64,000 bases of DNA. Source: Marasmius tenuissimus. Taxonomy: Eukaryota > Basidiomycota > Agaricomycetes > Agaricales > Marasmiaceae. The notes under the pieces are model-generated. The model had not been told where the DNA came from, did no database searches, and was given only the letters and a program-made list of their open reading frames with translations. This document shows positions 45,178-55,300 of the stretch, in pieces; the stretch's first letter is position 1; the number at the start of each line of letters is the position of its first letter. The translations under genes and the position numbers were made by a program. The stretch lies in contig JAQOTA010000049.1 of assembly GCA_029532415.1 (NCBI GenBank), positions 124,001 to 188,000 on the forward strand. The letters run 5' to 3'.

Positions 45178-46388
45178 TTAAGACTCTCCGCTCGGCTCAG
45201 CGGGAGGATCGTCGGTTTTACGCATTTGTTTTGCCCACCGGAGACCACAGGCGTTGCAGAGTGTCTTTGGTCCAAGGGGTCCCTAAGGAGTGATATTTCA
45301 AGACACGGTCGAGGGAACGGGTAGGGCAAACGAACTTTTCTCCACTCGGGCGAGTCTGTACGACCGCAAGTAACACACACATATTGTTCTGGCGCGTGTG
45401 ATTTCTTGAGCTAGAAAGAAGGTCAGTCAGTCAGTATGACGGTGCCACAGTGCTCAGACAAGGCCACACCTTTTTCTTCTTTGATCCGTCCTCGGGCTCT
45501 TCATTAGAAGTGTCAAGATTCATAGTTGCCGACGAGCCGCCAATATCAAAGGAACCTCGACCGGAGGTTTTAGTCGCATCATACAGGCCAGGTCTGCCAT
45601 CCATGCCGCCCGCATAATAATGACTTGAACCATCACCTCCAGAAGACATCCCGACCGCAAATCCAGAACCATACCCTGCGGAAGAACTACCACTCTGCAT
45701 CCGACTCTTCAAAGTTTTTAATTTCCTTTGTAGGTGTTCGTTTTCTAACTGGAGTTCCAGGACGGTGTTAAGCCTGAGATAACGGGAAGCGGGAGACGGG
45801 AAACGAGGGGTGTCAGGGAAAAACACCGGACACAAAAGCAGCGGGCGTACATTGCGGTATTCCGACTCAGATAGGGTTTTGCGAGAGCAAAGAAGAACTG
45901 GTCGCCATTGCCGTAGCTGTCGTACTTTGCGAAGCGGGGGTAACCCTTTATCTCGAACAGGATTTCCTTGACCGGGGAATACGGGAATGTGGTTGCTGGA
46001 CTGTTGCATCTGAGTCGAACGTAGGAGATGAGCTCGCTGCTTCGCTTGATGCTGTCTTCGAAAGATGCTCTGAAATGGTTCTGGTCGTCAGCTGAACGAG
46101 GTGAGTGAGGATGCTTCAAAAATAGGATTTATTCGTTCACTCACAGCCTACAATGTCCCCGAAATCATGATCAACAAGCTCGGTCTCTCTCCAACCCAAC
46201 AGTTCCGTAACGGCAGCACCACAGTAGAGAATCCGGAAGGTGGAATTTAGGATGAAGAGGTTCGCATCTGCAAGTTCAGTGACAAGAAGGTCTGCCCATC
46301 GCTTCCTTTTGGTAAACTCGAACGTCTGTGGAGGAGAAGAAGCAGAAGGTTTGTGACTGGAGCTTGCTTGAGCTTGGGAGACGGACAT
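45178..46388 (-). CDS. wc-2: White-collar-2-type PAS/GATA transcription factor
   Basis: DNA-binding partner of the blue-light receptor WC-1 (the mushroom WC-2/dst2 gene controls light-dependent fruiting). It starts [24 protein letters not shown] domain spans [39 protein letters not shown] and DFGDIVG. The next exon starts [20 protein letters not shown] and completes PAS with [20 protein letters not shown] and FFALAKPY. A coiled coil ([20 protein letters not shown]), Gly/Ser linker and acidic-basic stretch lead to the GATA finger [14 protein letters not shown], spliced to [18 protein letters not shown]. This is Cx2Cx18Cx2C, the spacing of fungal WC-2. It ends [10 protein letters not shown] before TAA at 45178. 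The single PAS and C-terminal finger separate it from WC-1. Confidence 0.93.
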
Positions 46389-46947
46389 GGTGGTTCAAGC
46401 ACAAGGGGGAATTGCAACCGTGACGCTGCTCCCTGTCGGTGAGTTTCAGTTCCTATTTATACGTACGATTGCTCCATTTTCCCAGTTCATTAGGTCCCGA
46501 ATTATAGTGCAGAATTTGGTTAAATTTCTTTGGAGAGTTCTCCCAACCTGATTCCCAATGCCATATCGGCTGAGGTCACTCAGAAGACAATCGTGAAGGC
46601 TCGGCTGACGCTTGAATTGATTTCGAGTGCGAATGCGAACCGACGATTATATTGAGACTATAAGACACTGCCAGAGGCCTTCTGGTATGCCGATCCGAGG
46701 TTCCAACGGGCAACCCGCCGGTCTTGAGGATCGCCAGTGGATGTATTTGGAACGAAGGGACCTACCATTTCAAGGAGACGGGCTTCTCAGAGGACGAGGG
46801 GGCAGGTTTGTGGCGTTTTTCTTTCTCATCACATGATGCCGAAAGGAACGCGTCGCGTAACGCTCGCGTTTCGTAGACGATTAGCACGGAAAAATACGAG
46901 GTGTACATACTCGAATTGAATCTACATTCCTACATGTCCCATCAGCC
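46389..46947. other. Spacer: wc-2 promoter and IPMK 3' end
   Basis: Contains the minus-strand promoter of wc-2. Plus frame 46627-46836 has no recognisable content. No gene seen. Confidence 0.4.
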
Positions 46948-48021
46948 TTATTTCTTCAGCTGTTCGATACGACCGTCCAGCAAACGCAGGACCGTGTCGA
47001 TTCCCTTTAGCACTCCTTCATCGGGTCCTTGTCCAGGCTTGAACCGTGTATGAGCAAAGTCAATCAGCTTCACTACATAGGGAAGCCCTGGCTTGTTCTT
47101 CTCATCTTCTTCATCCCCATCTTCGTCTTCATCCTCCGGGGGTCCTTCCTCTTCCAGTTTCTTAAGGAACGCAAGACCCTCTTCTGCCTTTTTCGGATCC
47201 GCCTCGTATATCACAAGTACGCTTCCTCCTACCATCCGCATCTCTATTCCAGCAAACGCCTCTCGAATCTCCGCAATATCCTCCCTGATGTTCTCCAGAA
47301 TAGGGAGCAGAAGCTCACGCGGGAGACCCTTGTTCGATCCTTCAGAGATCACAGGGAAGAACCGTTCGATACCCTCCGGAAGTTCAGAAGATTTAATAGA
47401 TTTCCCGTACGACTTGGGAGTGTTCACAGCCTCTCCAGTCTCATTATCATAGACCTGTAGTACCGTCGGATCTCTGCAAGGGTCTCGGAGGTCATTGATC
47501 TTACCTGGAAACCAGTAAGTCGCACGCCTGTCTCAAAGGACGTTGTATCTCTCGCAGTTTTCTTCATACGTTCGACCTTCTCGGGAGATGCCTCTTCATC
47601 ATGAAGCTCTGTTCCAAGCTTACAATCGAGGATGTTGGGCTTGGTGAACGGATGAGATAAGTTCTCGAGAACGAGGGACTGTGAATGAATCCGATCACAG
47701 AATCAGTATTTCTCTCCAACTCCGGCTTCACTGAAGAGAATACATATCTTTCTGTCCGCCTGGTACTTCCTTAACACCTCCCTCGGTCGACTCGTCGACT
47801 TGTCCTTCAAGCTTGAGCGTGCCATAGAATTTGGGTATAAATGGCCGTAAAGCTTGGAAGGAATCGTTGGTCGTGAGTGATTGGTAGAACTCGTGTTCCA
47901 AGGCCAAAGCTGGTTTGATAATCAAGGACCCATCTTCTGTCGTTTGCACCCCAGAATGCCCACCGACCTGAGAGGTCAGTGGAATAGTAGCGCCGGTCGA
48001 TGTTGTGCGTTCGTTGGTCAT
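46948..48021 (-). CDS. ARG82: Inositol polyphosphate multikinase
   Basis: IPK-family kinase that phosphorylates InsP3 to InsP4/InsP5 and feeds pyrophosphate signalling in the nucleus; in yeast it also supports arginine-regulated transcription. It starts at 48021 (MTNERTTSTGATIPLTSQVG). The N lobe includes GHSGVQTTEDGSLIIKPA and LRPFIPKFYGTLKLEGQVDE. A donor within GGVKE|GTACC joins to SLVLENLSHPFTKPNILDCK, where PxxxDxKxG is the inositol-binding signature. TSFETGVRLTGFQVYD follows. The C lobe has EMRMVGGSVLVIYE (family SSLL region) and the metal-binding LIDFAHTRFKPGQGPDEG. It ends LLDGRIEQLKK. An acidic insert (PEDEDEDGDEEDEKNK) precedes the DFAH block. Two introns are recognised. Confidence 0.92.
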
Positions 48022-48106
48022 CTTGGTGGTGAGAATACAAAGGCAGTAATAGGCTCTAGATCGATCTTTTGATCACATCTTGAACTACGACCACCATCAT
48101 CTCGAC

Positions 48107-48388
48107 ATGGCTATGAATCACGACATGAACACGTATATCGCCGTAACTCTCAGTCCAGGGTCTTCATTTTCTCAGACTCCGGCATCGTTGGCTTCTGTGC
48201 ATCCTGCGCTGGCGCACGTCGGGCAAGTCGGGCAGCTGAACGATGTACAGCTTGTCAGCGTACCGAAAACAGACTGGGGCAACGTTGGGGATGACATCCT
48301 GGCATCGTTACGATCTTCACAAGGAGTTGTCAACGTTGATGTTCAGCAACCTAAACAACGGGCGAAACGAGGGGGGGATGAGCTGTGA
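48107..48388 (+). CDS. Small hypothetical protein
   Basis: Single-exon frame of 93 residues starting MAMNHDMNTYIAVTLSPGSS, 85 nt from the divergent IPMK start. It contains LAHVGQVGQLNDVQLVSVPK and DDILASLRSSQGVVNVDVQQ, and ends QRAKRGGDEL. It has no signal peptide or membrane span and looks like a compact alpha/beta protein. I do not recognise the family. A coherent hydrophobic pattern and normal composition support it. Confidence 0.55.
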   Translation: MAMNHDMNTYIAVTLSPGSSFSQTPASLASVHPALAHVGQVGQLNDVQLVSVPKTDWGNVGDDILASLRSSQGVVNVDVQQPKQRAKRGGDEL

Positions 48389-49363
48389 TATGGGAGGAGT
48401 AGCAGGTAGCAGGTACGTCCTCGATCGATCCAAATTCTCGTTCAACTTCACCTCATAAAATTTTCTACCGACAGGTGCCATTTATAGTTACCACCTCGGA
48501 CGATCATGTACAATACGAATGCGGTTTGAAACACTTGTTACACTCAACATCACTAGCCTTCAACTTCAAGTCCACAGTTGGCGGTAAGAAAGACAGACAG
48601 GCAGGTATTTCAATCACACACGGTTCCTTCAAACATTATTCCATCACTTATTAACCGGACTGACTGGGAGAATGAATGCATCCGCGCTCCAACCAAGATT
48701 CTAGGGAAGAACGAGGACAAATTCCGACGAAAGGCCAAGGACGAGCCGGGTGCCGGTGGTTTGCCTGCCGCTAATACGGGAATTGCTTCCCGTGCTTACT
48801 TTGAACTTTCTTTCGACTATCACCGTTGTTTTCAACCCAGGCTTCAGAGTGAAGGATTCTTGAGACTTTCCGGACAGTTTTGGTCGCTATAGAGTTCTAG
48901 CCACAATTTACCTGGGAGGGCTCGGGAAGACATGCTTGGACCAGTGGCAGACAACAATACATCTCTACAACGTCCCGCCGTTCATGAATATTCATCCCTC
49001 TCCCGCGAACAAGGGCACCTCTCTTTGGCCCTTTCATCGTTGTGCACGTTGACTTCAAAGACGGGACCGCATGCTGCAGGAATATTCTTCACGTTTCGGT
49101 TCGAAACCGCTACCGTGGCCTTGGACGACAGCCACGCAGTCAAAGCGGGTGTCTCAACAATGTTTTGTGGGCCACTATTGTGGTGCAATTCTGGTTCTTT
49201 CTCATTCTTTTGTCTCGTTCATTCATCAGTGCCACATATCTAAGCTGCAGCAATGCTTCGGGGCCCGTATAAAAGCTGGTGTCGCGGTTGGTGGCATTCC
49301 ATCACCAATCTTCCTTCTCTCCTCAGTCATAGGCTACTTATCTACCCCTGAGAGCTCACTCTA
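48389..49363. other. Spacer between two hypothetical genes
   Basis: Nearly 1 kb. Frames at 48578-48892 and 48932-49243 (plus) have no recognisable content or splice partners. The 3' part should hold the promoter of the 49364 gene. Confidence 0.45.
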
Positions 49364-50277
49364 ATGTCGCACAATGGATATCATCCTAGTACTGGTCGCT
49401 GTGTCTCCCCCGAGCAGATCCATGGCCATCCCGGTCAGCACACTCAGGCGGGAGGTTCATCTCACACGACTTCTCACAGGGTACGCACGTTTCGACTCTT
49501 CGCTAGGCTTTTATGCGGGAAAATCTAACCCTCTCGGCGTGTAGCGTCAAAGCGGCAGCATCACCAACCCAGCCTTCCTCGCTCCCGGTGCTGTCCACCA
49601 ATTGCCAGGCTTTTTCATGCAACTTCACGGCCAGCAGTACCACTACACTCCGCAAGCGGTCCTGTCCGGTGTTGTCCCCTCCTACGCCAAGTCCGAATCC
49701 GTCCAACACCTGAGAAAGGTGGAGTACCTGGCAAGACGACCAGAGCATCGTGGAAGGCCGCTGACCGAGGCTCCCGTCTGTTTTTCGGTGAACGGGATCC
49801 CGGGACCATACCTCTCACAGCTCGTGAGAGGTGAAGTCGTAGTCGATCGACCCAATGATACCATTTTTACGCATTTGGGGTGGTCGAGGACGAGTTTGGC
49901 GTTCGATGTGAGTTCGATATGAAAATCTTTGCAGGATTTTCTTTGTGGTTGCTCACAAGTCGTTTTTCCAGTTCCCCGGGTTCAGAACCTTACCTGTTGC
50001 GCGTATCAACACACTTGTAGGGTCTGACAAACGTCCTATCACTCGACAAGAGTTTGTGAGGGAAGTCGCGTATAGGATCTCGGAGATGATTAAGGAGGGT
50101 AAAGCAGAGCTCCAGAATCCTACCGGTGGGTACTCGAGTTATGCTCAGTATCTTGTTCCTGGAGAGGAGCGGTGGCGACTGGATAGGGTGAAGGCGAGGC
50201 ATTTGAGATTGATCGCAGTGATTTTTTATGGCAAGAATTGGGTGCCGGTTCTTGCTGTGGATGTTGATGGCCAATGA
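49364..50277 (+). CDS. Hypothetical basidiomycete protein, three exons
   Basis: Exons 49364-49480, 49545-49907 and 49972-50277 join at phase 0 and give 261 residues. It starts MSHNGYHPSTGRCVSPEQIH, followed by a His/Gln/Ser-rich N-terminus. The ordered part includes HLRKVEYLARRPEHRGRPL, PVCFSVNGIPGPYLSQLVRG, FPGFRTLPVARINTLVGSDK and PITRQEFVREVAYRISEMIK. It ends HLRLIAVIFYGKNWVPVLAV. No motif is recognised. Three clean canonical introns-exons argue for a real, expressed gene. Confidence 0.7.
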
Positions 50278-50683
50278 CGAGGATGATGATCTTTTTCTTA
50301 CAATGTTCTTGAGTGTTGCTTTCTTGTCCATTGCTTCGCATTTACCCTCGCATTGCACTACCGCCACATATGTTTTCTTCTTCTTTAGACATAGTACACA
50401 CATATAATTCCCTCAGACTTTAGTTACATACATTATCCTTATTTTAATTCGCATTCTTAACGAAGCCTCAATGATTTCGAAAAACCTGGTTCTCTCGTGT
50501 TCCCTGTCTACCGCCCGCACACGGAGATCTAGTCCGAGGATCCAAGAGCCACCTACAGACGCAGTGGGGTGCTCGTAAGGGCGTGAAACAAAAAGTTACT
50601 GGCACGTGCTGTCATTCAAGTTCAACGCGTTGGAATAGGTCTACTAAATTTCTCGTCGTTCCAGATATTCTAGTGATACATCC
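50278..50683. other. Convergent 3' spacer before ARPC1
   Basis: AT-rich around 50400-50450. No gene seen. Confidence 0.4.
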
Positions 50684-52159
50684 TCATCGCATGCTCATGC
50701 CTCCAAGCCTGCCTGTAATGGCACTAACAGCGTTCACATCCCAAATAGCCAAGCTCCCATCCACTCCAGAAGTACTCACGCGAGCAACCTGCCCAGGTGC
50801 ACCGTCATAGATCCTCACATCTGTGATGGTATTCTGATGAACTGTCGTGAGCTTAGTGTCCCCAGAGCCGCTACTTCCAGAGGAGCCGCCCAGACCGCGA
50901 CTATCTGCGGCCTGGAACGCCGCGAAAGCGCCAGATCGAGCAGCAAGCCCACCACGGCGAGCAGAACCACCACTAGCACCCCCAGATTGGTCATCAAGGG
51001 TACCAGCTTCTTGCCATCCGCCTTCGGTGCCGTTGAAGACGAAAGGTTGACAGTCGTGCCCAGCGGCGATTATGGTGTCTTCCGTGGTCCAGACGAGGGA
51101 GACTAGTGGGAGAGATGGCATACGAACGTTGTGAACAACGTTGCTGCCAGGGTAGACAATGTTGAGAGAGCTGTCGTGACCTAAACCGAAGCACGATTAG
51201 GATGGGTCTAGGTAGTGTGAGAGGCAAGACCTACTGGTAAAAGCCAGGAGGTCACCAGAAGGCGAGAAGGCGACACCGTGAACCCAGCCTCCAGCGGGGC
51301 TGCGGTATTCACCACAGATGGTGTTGAAAGGAAGCTTGGATCCCCAGACAGTTGCAGCAGGTCTTGTTTGTAAAAGAAATAAGCCAAAACTCATATCCAT
51401 ATGAATCAAATGCAATCATCTCACTTGGAATCAACTTCCTTGATGTACGCAGAGAAAACGCGAGCTTGAGAATCAGCGCTTCCGGCCGCAAGCAAAACAT
51501 TGTTGGGATGCCAATCGACCGAGAGCACCGTAGAACGAATGGGCTTCTTCAGTAGCTTGGAGACCCACCAGTTGTTCTCTGGATCGAATGAACAGATAGC
51601 GATTGCCCTGTCAGGTCAATCGATTTAGTTCGTCACTACCATCCGGCTCGTTTAGGAGACAGACCTCGCGCCACTAGCAACTGCAAATTTGTCCTCGTTG
51701 GGACTCCATCGTACATGCGTAGCGGCCCTGTTGATCCTCAACAAGACGAGAGTGGGTTTCCAAATGACTTTGCCTGTGTCGTCGGGAGTTTGCTGCCAAA
51801 CATAGGCATTTCGATCTTGAGATGCAGTGACGATTCTGTTGGAATTCGGTGCCCAATCGATGGAAGTGATTACTTTGTCGTGCTAATGCGATGAAATTGA
51901 GTTAGATAGCTCAGATAACTCGCAGTTGACCACGCACCTCGGAAAGTGTTTCAATCGTTGCCCATTCCTTCCCACTGCGTGCCAGAATCTGAGCATCATT
52001 GGAGTTCAAGCTGACCGCCAATGCTTTGAGGTAAAGACTTGTGTTTCAGTCGCGAATACGCCAGCGTGGGGCATCGAGATGAAACTTACCAGACCGATCT
52101 GCATTGAATGCATGTGCGATAATGGGAGTTTGTGCAATATGATATACTTCTGGAGCCAT
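50684..52159 (-). CDS. ARC40: Arp2/3 complex subunit 1 (ARPC1/p40)
   Basis: WD40 propeller subunit of the actin-nucleating Arp2/3 complex at cortical patches. It starts at 52159 with [20 protein letters not shown]. Blades follow in order: [155 protein letters not shown] Gly/Ser/Ala-rich insert ([20 protein letters not shown]) precedes the last blade, [13 protein letters not shown] and [11 protein letters not shown]. This matches ARPC1 over its full length. Six or so introns. The gene is divergent from MER3, 202 bp away. Confidence 0.94.
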
Positions 52160-52361
52160 TTCTTCGTTTAGATTTTGCTTTGCAGTAGGACTGGCAGTCT
52201 ACTACTGCGGTTTGTCGTCGTCCGAGGGTGAGGGGGGTTTGGGTTGCACAGCCATGGATGACGCGCCTCTAGACAGGCGCCTATTGGAAGTTGAGCGCTA
52301 GACGCGCTTGACCACTAACCACCACCACGACCCCGACGCGTGATCCGTGTCTCCCAGCCCA
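52160..52361. promoter_or_regulatory. Bidirectional promoter of ARPC1 and MER3
   Basis: Only 202 bp separate the two divergent start codons, so the promoters must overlap. I could not identify specific factor sites. Confidence 0.5.
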
Positions 52362-55300
52362 ATGGAGTACTGGAGCGACCAACAAGCTGAGTACTACGAT
52401 GATGGTGGCTACATGGGCCAGGACATGCCCGAATATCAGGGCGACGACCAGACCTATGGAGGAGAGCATTATTCGGACGAGATTAGTGTGTATATGCGCG
52501 TTATTCCCTCGAGTCTGTATCTGAATTTTTGCTTAGTGAACTCGTCACCGTCACCGGCAGAGAGGGGGACGGTAATGAGCCGCTATAGTCAACGATACGA
52601 ACCGCTCGACGATATTGAGGAGTATCCGGAAGATTATGGCCAACCGCAACCTCAAGCTTTCCCTTCACATTCTACATTCCGATATGGACACATGCCTAGT
52701 CAAAATCAGGCATCGTACGCTCCGCAGCCAGCACCGAGGCAATTTTTTGAAGCTCATAGAACGAACCCTAGCTTTCATTCTCTGGCCCCGCGAACCAGGT
52801 TTCCTTTCCATACTCAACAAACGCAATTCTCTCGAGCATTCCACAATATGCCTGGTCCACAACAGAGGAATGCCCCTCCGCCTCCTCTTCCTCAACCTTC
52901 TAGACATCAAGCTGGACCTGCATTATTCGACCCCGCCGTCTCTCAGTCCAGGGTAGAGGAAAGGACGCAAAACTCTCGGCCCGAGGCTTCTACTAGTGGC
53001 CCCCAAGTAGTTGGCCAGAAGATCAAGTTGCGTCCAGTTTCTGAGCTTCGTGAGTTACATGAAGAGAGACCTGTCCTCGCCCATTCAATCGACGTCTTCT
53101 AGCCGACATGTATCGTGCAATGTTCAAGTTTGGGGTCTTCAACGCGGTTCAGTCCTCGTGCTTTGACGATGTTTGTTTTCTCCTTTTCGTGTATATTCAA
53201 TTTTTTTGACGTGAACCCCTTCAGCTGCTTCATACCCCGGAGAACTTGGTACGTCGATTGCCTGCCATCTTTGGATCTGCATTGATGAAGAAGAAAAAAA
53301 TCATAGGTTGTTAGTGGTACGATTTTGTTGCATACCTTCTGTAGCCCTAGACCTCAAGATCAATGTAGCACCAACTGGCAGCGGGAAGACCGTACTGTTT
53401 GAGCTCGCCATTATCAAGATGCTTACCGAGGCTGGTCCAGGGAGTCGCGCGAAATGTGTATATATCGCTCCGACTAAGGTGAGTATGTTGTGGTCTGTCC
53501 TCTATATTCCGCTAAATACAGCGTCTTGCAGGCACTCTGTGGTGAACGATACAGGGATTGGTCGAACAAATTCGATGCCCTAGGGTTCAAATGTGAGTCG
53601 ACCACACCCAAATTCGGGATACCGCATAGTAATGACTACAACGACATAGGCTGCGAATTGACAGGAGACACTGTTCATTTTGGCAGGGGTGTGTGGGGCG
53701 AAGCCAAGAACGCGAGTATCATGTTCGTCGTTCACTTTCATCTTGTCGTTTCCCACGCTCAACCTCCCATCGCAGTGTGACGACGGTAGATGCCTTCCCC
53801 TCATCGAGAGCACCAAAAATCCTATGATTTATTTACCGATTATAGGGGGAGAAATGGGACAGTCTTACCAGGAACTGGAGCGACTACAGCAACATACTTT
53901 CGACCATTCAACTCTTTCTCGTCGACGAGGTGATTTGAATGGTTCGCTAGAACAATGTCGTTCGCTGAGCCGACTCTTTCAGGTCCATATCCTCAACGAA
54001 TCAAGAGGAAGTACCTTGGAGGTTGTGGTCTCCCGGATGAAGATTAGAGGGTCCGGTGTTCGCTTCGTCGTCGTCTCTGCCACGGTGCCCAATATACAGG
54101 ATATAGCCGCATGGATTGGATCCAGTGGTGGCAAAGGAGTTGCCAAGGTCTTTGAGGTACTATCGCCTCTTTCTTCGCTGACGCCCAACATCTAATGGTT
54201 CTCTCTCTAGTTTGGGGAGGACTATCGTCCTTGCAAACTGACCCGTCATGTGATTGGCGTACCCCGGCAGAAAGGAAGCAACGATTTCGTGTTCGCGCGG
54301 ACCTTGGACTTCAAGCTCTATAACGTGTTACAGACGTACTCCGAGGGTAAACCAATATTGGTTTTCGTATCAACAAGGAAAGGTACGTCGTTTGCAATAC
54401 CTCCCCCCCGGCTGTTTTTCTTGCTAAACAAACAACACATTCCTTCTAGGCGTGTTTGGCACGGCGGAGCAGTTACAAAAGGAGTTCAAAGCTGCAGAAG
54501 AAAAGAGGCAGAAGACGCCCTGGACCAAACCTGTGAGGTAGGAGAGGTTCTCAACGAGTCTGCAGCTCGATGGGCTGATCGAGCGCTTAGGATTGACCAT
54601 ACCTTTTCGGATAAGCGACTCGGAGGTAAGGCGTCTTGGTTGACTACGATTGAACCTCTGGTCAACCCTTTGTTTGTGTAGAGCTGGCGGCATATGGCAT
54701 CGGTGTCCATCACGCGGGGCTAACCCTAGACGACCGTAGAGCGATGGAAGAGCTTTATCTCAAGAAAGTCTTGCGGATCATGGTGGCCACATCCACGCTA
54801 GCTGTTGGAGTGAATCTTCGTATGTCTTCCTCGTTCTCCTATGGAGCTTCGTGCCGTCGCTCACTGGATTCAGCCGCTCACACCGTTGTCATACGGGGAG
54901 TTCATACCTTCCAGAACAATGCTATGGTCGAGTATTCCGATCTCGATGTTATGCAGATGCTCGGTCGAGCGGTACGTATTTTGATTCTGTCGTAAGATGA
55001 AAAGCTGATAGACTGTGTGCATCAGGGACGACCGCAATTTGGTGAGATCGCAGTCGTTACGATGATAAGGCATCGGAGCCATGCTTGGTACTGATCCAAA
55101 CATCCAGACAAAGAAGGCGTCGCAATCATCATCTGTGAAGTGGAACTAGAACACAAGTATCGTTCCCTCGTGCAAGGCAAATCCATTGTCGAAAGCTCCT
55201 TGCAAAACAACCTTGCGGAGCATCTCAATTCTGAGATTGGACTCGGGACCATCACGAACGTCACATCCGCCAAAGAATGGCTCAAACAGTCGTTCTTGTA

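Noticed and set aside
52281..52469. Minus-strand hydrophobic frame (MLSSIGLVVALIFGHVLAHV) resembling a signal peptide
   Set aside because: It is antisense to the first exon of MER3 and the ARPC1/MER3 promoter; the composition follows from the opposite strand.
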